A stretch of 24,448 bases of DNA from Bacillota bacterium (GTDB lineage Bacteria > Bacillota > Clostridia > Lachnospirales > Lachnospiraceae): the NCBI GenBank assembly GCA_023391695.1, contig JAEWAK010000016.1:1-24448 (forward strand), in the 5' to 3' direction. This document shows, piece after piece, positions 8,561-16,287 of the stretch (position 1 is the stretch's first letter; each line of letters begins with the position of its first letter). The position numbers were made by a program, and so were the translations under genes. The notes beneath the pieces are model-generated. The model made no database searches. It was not told the origin of the DNA and saw only the letters and a list, made by a program, of their open reading frames with translations.

Positions 8561-10072
8561 TTACCTCTCCTTCATGGTATTTTTTAAATTATTATATAAC
8601 GCCAAATATGTTTTATAATTTTCTTCATATATTGCATGGTTATCCATATTTGGCTTATGGTATCTTCTGACCTTTACGGTCATTTCTACCGCTTCTTTAA
8701 AGTCACGGTACATTCCCACACCAACACCGGCTAAAATAACTGCTCCCAGGGTTGTTGCCGTATCGGAAGACGGAACGGCGATCGGTTTTCCTGTCACATC
8801 GGATTTTATCTGGGTCCATAGCAGGGAATTGGCTGCTCCGCCCATGGCCCTTAATTCCTCCACCTGTGCTCCCGCAGCCGCCGCAACCTCCAGATTATGC
8901 TTTAAAGACAAAGCTACCCCTTCCATGGCCGCTCTTACAAAATGCCCTTTGGTCTTGCTGTAATCCAGGCCGTAATAAACTCCCTTGGCATGGACATCCC
9001 ATATCGGTGATCTTTCCCCGGCCATATAGGGTAAAAATATCATGCCGTCACTGCCGGGCTCCACTTTTCCGGCTAAATCATCCAGAAGTACCAGAGAGGA
9101 TTTACCGGTTCGTTTTCCCACTTCCCTTTCAAAATCGGCAAATTCCTTTTCAAACCACCTCATTACTCCACCGCCGCCGGTGGTGCCGCCCTGCAGCAGC
9201 CATAAATCCGGTACTACATGAAAGCTTAGAATCAGGCTGGGATCCGCACTGTATTCTTTCAGGCAGATGCTCATTCCTCCCGCCTGGCCGCCCTGTTCCT
9301 GTGTTTCATACGGGTGTATGACCCCTGCTCCAAGGGTCCCGCAGGCTGCATCCAGACCGCCTGCAACAACAGGAGTCCCCGGTGCCAGACCGCAAAGCCC
9401 GGCTGCTTCTTCCGTAACAGCTCCGACCACCTGGTGGCAATCATAGATCTCCGGGAGAAAATCAAGGGGGATTCCAAACCGCTCACACATTTCCTTATTC
9501 CAGGTCCCGTTGCGCATATCAAAACAATGCAATCCATAACCCTGGGATTTATCCTGGCTTAACACTCCGGTCAGCCGGTAGACAATAAAACTGTTTGACT
9601 GCAGTATTTTATATATCTTTGCATAAACCTCGGGCATATTTTCTTTATACCACAATATTTTAGCCGTGGTATAAGATGACTGGAGGGAATTGCCTGCCAG
9701 ATTAAAGATCTCATCTTCTCCGATTTCCTTATTTAAACGTCTGCAGATGGCATCCGACCTTGTATCCATCCAGATCGGCGTGTTCGCCAGAACCTTTCCC
9801 GCCTCATCAACCGCTATGGCAGACCAGCTCTGTCCGTCAACGCCGATACCGGCGATATCCTCTTTATCAATACCGGCTTTTTGGACAGTCTCCTTTATGG
9901 TAAGGCAGATTGCTTCCCACCACTCTTCCGGATTCTGTTCCACATATCCCGGTTTGGGATAATAAACCGGATAATCCCTGTTTCCACTGGCAAGCACTTC
10001 CCCCTGCCGGTTAAAAATCGCTATCTTGCAAGCACTTGTTCCAATATCGATTCCAAGTAAATATTGCTTCAC
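8561..10072 (-). CDS. FGGY-family carbohydrate kinase (xylulokinase-like)
   Basis: This is a 503-residue cytosolic ATP-dependent sugar or polyol kinase. The N-terminal phosphate motif is LLGIDIGTSACK, with D9. The substrate-side motifs are GVDGQSW (about 77-83) and WMDTR (101-105). The presumed catalytic base is D241 in GGLDAACG, and the C-terminal ATP motif is AMGGAANSLLW. True xylulokinases usually carry GQMHG, so GQSW suggests another substrate. I choose GTG 10072 because GGAGG lies six bases upstream; a longer reading frame to 10120 lacks a ribosome site and precedes the conserved N-terminus. The gene is first in an operon with GatD-like and PfkB-like genes. No PTS gene is seen, so this kinase may supply the phosphorylation that the PTS performs in enteric galactitol catabolism. 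That role is inference. Confidence 0.9.
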   Translation of the reverse strand: MKQYLLGIDIGTSACKIAIFNRQGEVLASGNRDYPVYYPKPGYVEQNPEEWWEAICLTIKETVQKAGIDKEDIAGIGVDGQSWSAIAVDEAGKVLANTPIWMDTRSDAICRRLNKEIGEDEIFNLAGNSLQSSYTTAKILWYKENMPEVYAKIYKILQSNSFIVYRLTGVLSQDKSQGYGLHCFDMRNGTWNKEMCERFGIPLDFLPEIYDCHQVVGAVTEEAAGLCGLAPGTPVVAGGLDAACGTLGAGVIHPYETQEQGGQAGGMSICLKEYSADPSLILSFHVVPDLWLLQGGTTGGGGVMRWFEKEFADFEREVGKRTGKSSLVLLDDLAGKVEPGSDGMIFLPYMAGERSPIWDVHAKGVYYGLDYSKTKGHFVRAAMEGVALSLKHNLEVAAAAGAQVEELRAMGGAANSLLWTQIKSDVTGKPIAVPSSDTATTLGAVILAGVGVGMYRDFKEAVEMTVKVRRYHKPNMDNHAIYEENYKTYLALYNNLKNTMKER

Positions 10073-10208
10073 ATTCACCCTCCATTCGTCGCTTTGCGGT
10101 AGTTCAAGCCGTAAGAACACGCTGCGCGGGTTTGTTAAAATGTTTTTTCTTCATACTTTCGGATGCTTTCTTCACGGTTGCCGGACAGTCGCATATGGCT
10201 CAGGAAAT

Positions 10209-10238
10209 ATCATATCGTAACGTTTCGAGTTTAATCAA
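10209..10238 (-). promoter_or_regulatory. Promoter of the FGGY kinase operon with embedded LacI-type operator
   Basis: On the minus strand TTGATT (10238-10233) is followed after 18 bases by TATGAT (10214-10209), a good sigma-A match. The spacer contains CGAAACGTTACG (10227-10216), nearly palindromic around a central CG, as LacI-family operators are. A closely related perfect palindrome lies at the GatY promoter (12246-12255). The adjacent LacI-type repressor is the natural candidate to bind both. The 5' leader would be about 130 bases. Confidence 0.65.
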
Positions 10239-10312
10239 AGCGGCCATCCGCATTCCGCTATGCTGCGGTTCCAGTGTGCTGTACCGTTCATCTTTTGTCA
10301 AACTGTGCTGAA

Positions 10313-11323
10313 TTACAATTTTCTGATTGAATTACCTTCCATGATATCCGTCTGTAATTTTAGTATTTTGTATTCTATTTCCTGCTCGTTTTTATTTTCT
10401 TCTATTCTCTTTAAAATCAATTCGGCAACATTTTTCCCTATTTCTTCTTTGGGTTGGGTTACAATGGTTAATTTAGGTTTACATGCCCTTGCAAATTCCG
10501 TATTATCAAAACCGATAACTGAAAGCTCTTCCGGTATTTTGACACCCAGCTCATTGATCCCGATCACCGCACCCATGGTCATTTCATGATTTGCAACAAA
10601 TACCGCCGTCATATCTTTATTATTCTTTACCAGTTTTTCCAGGCACCTGACTCCCCCGTTAATGGTATAGTCACCGTGTTCTATGAGTCGTTCCTCCGGA
10701 ACGATCCCGGCTTCCATTAATGCCAGTTTATACCCAAGCATTCTTTCCTGTGCGGTAAATACATCCTCCGGACCGCCGATCATGCCGATCCTTGTATGCC
10801 CGTTATCAATCAGTTTCTGTATCGCATTTTTAGCTGCGGTAAGATTATCCACTAAAACATAATCGCAGTCGATTCCATTAATTTTACGGTCAATCATTAC
10901 AATGGGTTTCTTTGCTTTGTGGAAACAGCTTAAATGGGAACCGTCTGAATTAACCGGCATGTTAATAATTCCATCCACTCTTTTCCGGAAAAGAAAATCA
11001 ACGGCATTTTTCTCCAGCTCTTTATTGGTTCTACAGTCACAGACAATGGTAGCATATCCATGGTTTCTTAAAACATCTTCCATGGCAGTAATGATTTCCG
11101 TACAGAAATTAATATTTAATTCCGGAATCACAACACCGATTGTTTTCGTTTTATTTGTTTTTAAGCCTCGGGCAACTTCATTTACCTCAAAATCCAATTC
11201 TTTGATTGCCTCTTCTATCTTTTTGCGGTTTTCCTCGCGTACATTGCCGCCGTTTAAATAAGAGGAAATTGTTGCAAGCCCAAGTCCTGTGTACTTTGCT
11301 ATATCTTTAATTGTAGCTACCAA
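10313..11323 (-). CDS. LacI-family transcriptional regulator
   Basis: This 336-residue repressor-type protein has an N-terminal helix-turn-helix (TIKDIAKYTGLGLATISSYLNGG, about residues 4-26). The hinge helix follows (NEVARGLKTNKTKTIGV, about 47-63). The C-terminal effector domain is a ribose-binding-protein fold (for example IGMIGGPEDVFTAQERMLGYK and VIGFDN). The usual TVSRVLN of the recognition helix reads TISSYLN here, which suggests a distinct operator. The start is TTG 11323 with AGGGAG six bases upstream. It lies 42 bases behind the aldolase gene, probably on the same transcript, and upstream of the FGGY operon. Matching palindromes at both promoters point to it as the local pathway repressor, relieved by a pathway sugar or sugar phosphate. 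Confidence 0.93.
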   Translation of the reverse strand: MVATIKDIAKYTGLGLATISSYLNGGNVREENRKKIEEAIKELDFEVNEVARGLKTNKTKTIGVVIPELNINFCTEIITAMEDVLRNHGYATIVCDCRTNKELEKNAVDFLFRKRVDGIINMPVNSDGSHLSCFHKAKKPIVMIDRKINGIDCDYVLVDNLTAAKNAIQKLIDNGHTRIGMIGGPEDVFTAQERMLGYKLALMEAGIVPEERLIEHGDYTINGGVRCLEKLVKNNKDMTAVFVANHEMTMGAVIGINELGVKIPEELSVIGFDNTEFARACKPKLTIVTQPKEEIGKNVAELILKRIEENKNEQEIEYKILKLQTDIMEGNSIRKL

Positions 11324-11346
11324 TGTTTACTCCCTGCCTTTTTCGA

Positions 11347-11370
11347 AATAATGAATAACTATTCATTATT
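11347..11370. repeat. Perfect 11-bp AT-rich inverted repeat between the aldolase and lacI-type genes
   Basis: AATAATGAATA at 11347-11357 is repeated in reverse complement at 11360-11370 with a two-base gap. It overlaps the aldolase stop codons. It lacks GC pairs and a clear U tract, so it is a poor terminator. It could be an RNA processing site that lowers expression of the repressor gene, or a protein-binding site. Confidence 0.5.
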
Positions 11371-12220
11371 TTATCACTTTATTATCACTTCCGCAAACCC
11401 AAATACGGTTTTTAACTAAGTCTTTGACTTTTTCCATACCTGCTTTTCCAAGGCTTTTCGGATCAAAAGTATCCGGCTTTTCTTTCAGTAATTCCTTGAT
11501 TCCATCCGTATAAGCAACCCGAAGTTCGGTCGCAAAGTTAACTTTGCAGATCCCTCTACTTACGCAGTCTTTCACATCCTCATCACTTAACCCGGAGGCA
11601 CCGTGCAATACCAGAGGAATGGATACGACTTTCCGGATTTCAGAGAGTCTTTCTTTATCCAATACCGGTGTACCGCTGTAAAAACCGTGTGCAGTCCCAA
11701 TAGCTACCGCAAGGGAAGTGATTCCCGTTCTTTCCACGAATTCTTTTGCTTCCATAGGGTCCGTATTGGTATCCGCTTCTGCTTCCAGGTCATCTTCCTT
11801 ACCGCCGACTTTCCCCAGCTCCGCTTCCACAGGGATGCCGTTTGGCTTTGCCGTTTCAACGACTTTACGGGTGATTTCAATATTGTTTTCAAATGATTCA
11901 TGGGATCCGTCAATCATAATGGAAGTATAGCCCTCTTTAATCGCTCTTACTGCCAGTTCAAAGCTGCTGCCATGATCCAGGTGCAGTGCAACCGGAACGG
12001 AAGCTTTCTTTGCTTCTGCCGTAACGATGGCTGCAAAGGTCTCCAGGGTACCGTACTTTACGGTAGAAGGAGTTGTCTGAAGCATTACCGGCGCATTCAA
12101 TTCTTGTGCTGCCGCTATGACCGCCTTTACCATCTCCATATTTTCAACATTAAATGCTCCTACGGCATACCCTCCGTTCCCAGCATCCAAAAGCATTTTT
12201 TCTGATGTAACCAGTGACAT
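11366..12220 (-). CDS. gatY: Class II ketose-bisphosphate aldolase, GatY/KbaY-like (tagatose-1,6-bisphosphate aldolase)
   Basis: From the start I prefer, ATG 12220 with AGGAGGAAGAGG just upstream, the protein is 284 residues, the same length as enteric GatY. A reading frame extending to 12292 adds an unlikely leader that crosses the promoter. The catalytic aspartate D82 and zinc histidine H83 lie in LHLDHG. Further ligands are H178 (GTAHGFY) and H206 (LVLHGASG), with VEAELG near 131-136. The segment AVAIGTAHG.Y and LPLVLHGASGLS-like end resemble GatY more than glycolytic aldolases as I recall them. It would cleave tagatose-1,6-bisphosphate to glyceraldehyde-3-phosphate and dihydroxyacetone phosphate. 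Tandem stops TAA TGA end it. GatZ, the non-catalytic partner of enteric GatY, is not seen in the window. Fructose-bisphosphate cleavage is the alternative activity. Confidence 0.88.
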   Translation of the reverse strand: MSLVTSEKMLLDAGNGGYAVGAFNVENMEMVKAVIAAAQELNAPVMLQTTPSTVKYGTLETFAAIVTAEAKKASVPVALHLDHGSSFELAVRAIKEGYTSIMIDGSHESFENNIEITRKVVETAKPNGIPVEAELGKVGGKEDDLEAEADTNTDPMEAKEFVERTGITSLAVAIGTAHGFYSGTPVLDKERLSEIRKVVSIPLVLHGASGLSDEDVKDCVSRGICKVNFATELRVAYTDGIKELLKEKPDTFDPKSLGKAGMEKVKDLVKNRIWVCGSDNKVIK

Positions 12221-12245
12221 ATCCTCTTCCTCCTTTTTCAAATCC

Positions 12246-12255
12246 GAAACGTTTC
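12246..12255. promoter_or_regulatory. Putative LacI-family operator downstream of the GatY promoter
   Basis: GAAACGTTTC is a perfect palindrome with a central CG. It lies 13 bases downstream of the -10 box, at about +7 to +16 of the transcript, where a bound repressor would block elongation or clearance. It shares AACGTTTC-type halves with the site at 10216-10227. Confidence 0.6.
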
Positions 12256-12263
12256 TGTTTTCA

Positions 12264-12286
12264 GTTACATTATAGCTATATGTAAC
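12264..12286. repeat. Inverted repeat overlapping the GatY promoter
   Basis: GTTACAT at 12264-12270 and its complement ATGTAAC at 12280-12286 flank ATAGCTAT, itself a palindrome; one extra T breaks perfect symmetry. It covers the -10 box and the inner part of the spacer, so it may be a second protein-binding site. Confidence 0.5.
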
Positions 12287-12297
12287 AGTCATGTCAA
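12269..12297 (-). promoter_or_regulatory. Consensus sigma-A promoter of the GatY-LacI unit
   Basis: On the minus strand a perfect TTGACA (12297-12292), a 17-base spacer and a perfect TATAAT (12274-12269) form a full consensus promoter. The transcript would start near 12262, giving a leader of about 42 bases. A promoter this strong normally needs repression, and two palindromes overlap or follow it. Confidence 0.85.
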
Positions 12298-12333
12298 CTT
12301 TATTATTTTCACCTTTTTTAAGAGATTTTTCTA

Positions 12334-12362
12334 TTGACTTTTAAGAAGCATGTTAATATAGT
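12334..12362 (+). promoter_or_regulatory. Divergent sigma-A promoter of the LacX-like gene
   Basis: On the plus strand TTGACT (12334-12339), 17 bases and TATAGT (12357-12362) closely match consensus. Its -35 box is 36 bases from that of the divergent GatY promoter, so the two could share regulation. It implies a leader of roughly 310 bases before the LacX-like start. Confidence 0.7.
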
Positions 12363-12678
12363 AGTTTTAATATTGATTTTGGCACCGTAAGACAGACACT
12401 TCAGGCCTGCTGAGAACACTGCTTATATTTTGTCAAGTATATTATTATATTTTACTCTGGCGGGGAGCCAAGCCAACCGGCTTGATTTCACGGCGTCAGA
12501 AGCTTGTAAAAAAATATAATGTTTGAGGAAAAGCAGCTAAACTAAATAAATATACACTTTATTCTCAATACATTATATTGGGCTTTTGCCACCCTGATCC
12601 TAATAAGATAAAAGTTTGTGCAAACCTTAATCACAGACTTTAGATGCACAGAAAACACGCACAGAAATGGAGGCAATT
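12363..12678 (+). other. Long untranslated leader of the LacX-like gene with a large hairpin
   Basis: I see no gene here. A near-perfect inverted repeat has arms at 12513-12527 and 12564-12579 (core AATATAATG / CATTATATT, one bulged base). Upstream a GC-rich segment near 12470-12484 contains CAAGCC facing GGCTTG. A small palindrome, GTTTG-TG-CAAAC, lies at 12614-12625. I recognise no known riboswitch class. Confidence 0.4.
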
Positions 12679-13560
12679 ATGCAATATTTATTAGAAAATA
12701 ACATGATTACGGTAAAGTTTGATACCTTGGGCGGCGGAATCGTTTCGATTCAGGATTCAAACGGACTGGAATACTTATGGCAGGGTGATCCTGCTTACTG
12801 GTCCGGACAGGCACCTGTTATGTTTCCGATCTGCGGAAGCCTGAGGGATAAGAAAGCCAGAATCGGTGACGGACTGACCTGCACCATGGAACGTCACGGA
12901 CTGGTGAGAAAATCTGAATTCACATATGCAGGCCGGACAGAGGATTCCATAACATTTTCCATTTGTTCCGACGAAGAATCAAAAGCCAGGTTCCCGTATG
13001 ATTTTGAATTACAAATTACTTATATTCTTAAGGAAAAGACGGTTACTACTTCCTACAAAGTGATTAACCGTACTTCGGTTCCAATGCCATTTTTTATCGG
13101 TGGACATCCGGGCTTTAACTGCCCTCTTCTTCCCGGCGAAAAATTTGAAGATTACGTGATAGAATTTGAAAAACCTGAAATTGCTCAGTGCCCGGAATCC
13201 ATCCCGGCCACCGGCCTGATAAACGTTGACAACCGCCTGACCGTCCTTAACAAGGAATCTGTCCTTCCGCTGAAGCACAGTTACTTCAGCGTAGACGCAT
13301 TAGTTTTTGACCGGTTAAAATCCCGTTCCGCCAGGCTGACCAATCCGGCTACCGGTAAAGGAATTAAGATGGACTTTGCAGATTTTGATTATTTCATCCT
13401 GTGGTCAAGCTCCAATAACGGCCCTTTTGTTGCTCTGGAACCCTGGACCGGAATCTCCACCTGCAATGATGAATCCGATGTGTTTGAAGAAAAAAGAGGT
13501 GTTAAAATCCTGCCCCCAGGCCAGTCGGCAGTACTGGCATTTGATATAACCGTAAATTAA
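12679..13560 (+). CDS. LacX-like aldose 1-epimerase family protein
   Basis: This 293-residue protein has the galactose mutarotase fold and interconverts alpha and beta anomers of a sugar or sugar phosphate. Conserved histidines appear as H73 in MERHG and H143 in FFIGGHPGFN, and the C-terminal part has VALEPWTGIS. The pattern resembles LacX of lactococcal lac operons, which accompanies the tagatose-6-phosphate pathway. I choose ATG 12679 because GGAGG lies five bases upstream; the in-frame ATG at 12667 itself overlaps that ribosome site. It is the only plus-strand gene, divergent from the GatY-like aldolase gene. Its link to tagatose metabolism by family and by location agree. Confidence 0.88.
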   Translation: MQYLLENNMITVKFDTLGGGIVSIQDSNGLEYLWQGDPAYWSGQAPVMFPICGSLRDKKARIGDGLTCTMERHGLVRKSEFTYAGRTEDSITFSICSDEESKARFPYDFELQITYILKEKTVTTSYKVINRTSVPMPFFIGGHPGFNCPLLPGEKFEDYVIEFEKPEIAQCPESIPATGLINVDNRLTVLNKESVLPLKHSYFSVDALVFDRLKSRSARLTNPATGKGIKMDFADFDYFILWSSSNNGPFVALEPWTGISTCNDESDVFEEKRGVKILPPGQSAVLAFDITVN

Positions 13561-13568
13561 AGAACGGC

Positions 13569-13633
13569 AAATAAAACAAGCAGTTACATGTTTTCCTTCC
13601 TAACATAAACATTCATAACCGCTTGTTTTATTT
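13569..13633 (+). terminator. Intrinsic terminator after the LacX-like gene
   Basis: Perfect 13-base arms (13569-13581 and 13621-13633, AAATAAAACAAGC and complement) enclose a 39-base loop that can pair further. The right arm ends in TTGTTTTATTT, giving a U-rich tail on the plus strand. It could also stop minus-strand transcription coming from the isomerase gene. Confidence 0.7.
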
Positions 13634-13752
13634 AACTTAACCTTTGATTTATCCAAATAAAATATCAGAGGATAGCTGAATACCCTACTTTATTATGCAT
13701 ATCATTTCATTAAATTCCAAAAAGGCTAAATCATCCATGTTTTAACGATAGT

Positions 13753-13788
13753 ATAACAGCAGGACGGTATAAATAAATCCTGCGTTAT
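13753..13788 (-). terminator. Hairpin downstream of the isomerase gene
   Basis: ATAAC and GCAGGA at 13753-13763 (with one extra base between) pair with TCCTGCGTTAT at 13778-13788. It is about 47 bases past the minus-strand stop. There is no U tract, so it is a weak candidate; the bidirectional stem at 13569-13633 may be the real stop. Confidence 0.35.
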
Positions 13789-13834
13789 CTCCTGTTCAGA
13801 GCAAATGCAGAAAGGCCTGTCCAATAATTATTCG

Positions 13835-15094
13835 TTATTTTTTTCCCAGGTCTTTAAACATGCTTCTTTTATATTCTTCCACGCCTTCCTGGTCAAAAGG
13901 ATTTGTCCCCATCAAAAGCCCGGATATGGCGCAGGCCAGCATAAAAATGTAAAATAAGGACCCAAAGGTCTCTTCGGAAATTTCTTCCACTTCAAATTCG
14001 ATACAGGGCACACCACCCCTTGTATGTGCTTCAATGGTAGCCTTCTCCGCAATTTTATTAATTTTTTCAAAATCCAGGTTTTCCAGATAATCAAACCCGT
14101 CGCCAAACTGCCGGTTTTCGTTTACGGTAACACTTGCATGTGAGTTTTTTATCTTTAGAAATGTTTCAATTAAGTTACGCCTGCCGTCTTGCATATATTG
14201 TCCTATTGAATGCAGGTCTTCCGAATAGATGGCGGCTGCGGGGAAAATGCCCATCTTATTCTTGCCTTCGCTTTCGCCAAATAGCTGCACCCACCATTTT
14301 GCAAAATAAGTATATTGCGGTTCAAATGCCGTCAGCATCTCAATGTTATAACCGTTCTCATATAATAAATTCCTGACGGCGGCATACTTTACGACCGGAT
14401 TTGTACCTATATGCTCCATACAGTATTTTTCTGCTTCAGCAACTCCGTTCAGGAATTTATCAAGATCAAGTCCGGCTGCCGCCATAGGAAAGAGACCTAC
14501 CGGTGAAAAGGCGGAATATCTTCCCCCAATTGCCTCCGGAAAGGAAAGGAACGTATATCCGTTTTCCCTGGCCAACCTTTCCATTTGAGACCCGTAGGTT
14601 CCCGTAAGAATCACACGGTCTGCCATTTCCTCTTTGGAATAGATTTTTTCCATATAGTTTCTCAGTATGCGAAAATGGCTGCCCGGTTCCAGTGTTTCAA
14701 AGTTCTTGGCAATTACATTGATATAAACGCTTTTATCTTTTAACTGCCCTAACATCTTCTTGATATAATGAGCGGATAACGTATTGCCCATATACAGGAT
14801 TACGGGACCGTCTTTTTCTTTCAGGGCTTCAATCATGGCCCTGGCTGCCTGATTGGAGCCTCCCACTCCGACCAGAACAAAAATATCTGCTTTCCGTCTT
14901 ACTTCTTCTGCCTTTGCTTTTATTAAATCCAATTGTACGGCAGCCGATTTCACATGGAGCCAGCCTAAAACCTTTTTGCTGTCAATGCTCTCTAACAATT
15001 CCTTATGAATTTCAGAAGCCTTCCTGATCTTTTCCTCCAATTTATCTGAATTTAAATATATTTCTGATTTGACTGTGTTAACATCTAATTTCAT
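13835..15094 (-). CDS. pgi: Glucose-6-phosphate isomerase family protein
   Basis: This 419-residue double-SIS-domain enzyme belongs to the phosphoglucose isomerase family, which interconverts aldose and ketose 6-phosphates. Both family signatures are present: EAIGGRYSAFSPVG at 187-200 and FDQEGVEEYK at 400-409. The WWVQLFGESEGK and DLHSIGQYMQDGRR segments are also typical. The first phosphate loop reads VGVGGSNQAARA, where housekeeping enzymes usually have GIGGSYLGARA. Its length is a little below the roughly 450 residues common in Firmicutes. It follows the class II aldolase gene by seven bases and sits in an operon with a two-component system and perhaps a NitT/TauT transporter. This suggests a pathway-specific paralogue rather than the housekeeping gene, which is inference. 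Confidence 0.88.
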   Translation of the reverse strand: MKLDVNTVKSEIYLNSDKLEEKIRKASEIHKELLESIDSKKVLGWLHVKSAAVQLDLIKAKAEEVRRKADIFVLVGVGGSNQAARAMIEALKEKDGPVILYMGNTLSAHYIKKMLGQLKDKSVYINVIAKNFETLEPGSHFRILRNYMEKIYSKEEMADRVILTGTYGSQMERLARENGYTFLSFPEAIGGRYSAFSPVGLFPMAAAGLDLDKFLNGVAEAEKYCMEHIGTNPVVKYAAVRNLLYENGYNIEMLTAFEPQYTYFAKWWVQLFGESEGKNKMGIFPAAAIYSEDLHSIGQYMQDGRRNLIETFLKIKNSHASVTVNENRQFGDGFDYLENLDFEKINKIAEKATIEAHTRGGVPCIEFEVEEISEETFGSLFYIFMLACAISGLLMGTNPFDQEGVEEYKRSMFKDLGKK

Positions 15095-15101
15095 AATCCT
15101 G

Positions 15102-16259
15102 CTACCTCATTTCAGCTTTATATTTTTCAATCATATCTTCCAAAGTCACGCATTCCACCAGAGGCGCTGAACCTACAGACCCAAATTCAACGATCAATGT
15201 GCCGGCTGCTTCCTTTACCCCATTTTCCATAGATTCGATTATGCCGGCTATGTCGTCATCCGGAACGGTTCCGTACATTAAAGTATCCATTATGGGAGTC
15301 AGGAAAGCCCTTGGATCAAACTGGTTTTTCTTTTCTTCCAGCAGTTCATAGATTTTTCCGACGGAAGCACTGTTCCGTTTTGTTGGATTGTATTTAAAAA
15401 ATTCTTTTAAATTCCTGGTTACCGCAAGCCGTATATCCGTATCCACATTAATCTTGCCGATACCGCACCTGATTGCCTTTCTTAATTCACTGACCGCAAT
15501 GCCGTCCGCATTCTTAATATTCCCGCCAAGGCCGTTTATCTCATCTACTATGTATTTCGGTACGGTAGAAGAACCATGGGAAACCAGTACACCGAATATT
15601 TTCTCATGCCTTAAGCACTCTTTAATCGCTGTAACAATTTCATTTCTTAATTTTACATCTTTACCTTTTACTGCTCCATGCATGGTCCCATAGGATATGG
15701 CAAGAGCATCCGCCTGGGTTTTGCGGAAGAAATCCACCGCTTTCAGCGGATTGGTATAAGTGGAGGCTTCTGAAAATACATGGTCTTCCACACCGGACAG
15801 CACACCCAATTCCCCTTCCACCGAAACCCCTCTGGCATGGGCATATTTTACTACTTCCCTGGTTAAATCCACATTTTCATCATAGGGAAGTGAGGAACCG
15901 TCTATCATAACGGAAGTATAACCGCCGTCGATGGCGGCTTTTACGGATTCAAAGTCTTTTCCATGGTCAAGATGCAAAACGATGGGGACCCGTGAAGACA
16001 TGCCGTATTTCCTAACAATGTTTCCCAGATTTTTAGCGCCGGCCTTCTTATCTTCCAAAGTCGAATTTAAGAAATCACCTCTTCCTCCCAGGAAACCGTT
16101 TGCTAAATCCGCTCCCTGCAATATGGCTGCCGAACGGAACATTTCATGCACTTCAATTGCAGCTTTTACCTGGGCTTGTGCATTTACGTTAAATGCCCCG
16201 AAAGCGAAGTTGTATTTTTCAGTTGCCTCCAACAGAGGTCTTAATGGTACGATAGGCAT
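15102..16259 (-). CDS. Long class II ketose-bisphosphate aldolase (CbbA-like)
   Basis: This 385-residue class II aldolase is about 100 residues longer than the GatY-like enzyme in the same window. Metal and catalytic residues are intact: D98/H99 (LHLDHG), H194 (SYGTMHG) and H228 (LVSHGSS), with VEGELG at 147-152. Extra sequence lies at about 45-90 (ILQGADLANGFLGGRGDFLN). A C-terminal extension (from FDPRAFLTP on) recalls the CbbA type. AAAGGA precedes the ATG. It lies 28 bases behind the response regulator gene and seven before the isomerase gene. It would split a ketose bisphosphate or related ketose-1-phosphate into dihydroxyacetone phosphate and an aldehyde. The altered region around the substrate end leaves open a modified sugar. 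Substrate is unknown. Confidence 0.88.
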   Translation of the reverse strand: MPIVPLRPLLEATEKYNFAFGAFNVNAQAQVKAAIEVHEMFRSAAILQGADLANGFLGGRGDFLNSTLEDKKAGAKNLGNIVRKYGMSSRVPIVLHLDHGKDFESVKAAIDGGYTSVMIDGSSLPYDENVDLTREVVKYAHARGVSVEGELGVLSGVEDHVFSEASTYTNPLKAVDFFRKTQADALAISYGTMHGAVKGKDVKLRNEIVTAIKECLRHEKIFGVLVSHGSSTVPKYIVDEINGLGGNIKNADGIAVSELRKAIRCGIGKINVDTDIRLAVTRNLKEFFKYNPTKRNSASVGKIYELLEEKKNQFDPRAFLTPIMDTLMYGTVPDDDIAGIIESMENGVKEAAGTLIVEFGSVGSAPLVECVTLEDMIEKYKAEMR

Positions 16260-16287
16260 AATTTTTAGTCCTTTCTGTGAAGTTTCT

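Noticed and set aside
8752..9321. A 189-codon plus-strand open frame across the FGGY kinase gene
   Set aside because: It lies wholly antisense to a kinase with intact family motifs and has proline/arginine-rich low-complexity content typical of a shadow frame.
8561..10072. Calling the FGGY kinase a xylulokinase (xylB)
   Set aside because: The xylulokinase GQMHG motif is replaced by GQSW, no xylose isomerase is present, and neighbours belong to a hexitol/tagatose route.
12221..12292. N-terminal extension of the GatY-like aldolase frame
   Set aside because: It runs through a full consensus promoter and operator. The ATG at 12220 has a strong ribosome site and gives the usual length.
12513..12579. 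Large hairpin in the LacX-like leader as a terminator
   Set aside because: The stem is AT-rich, the loop is 36 bases, and no U tract follows on the plus strand.
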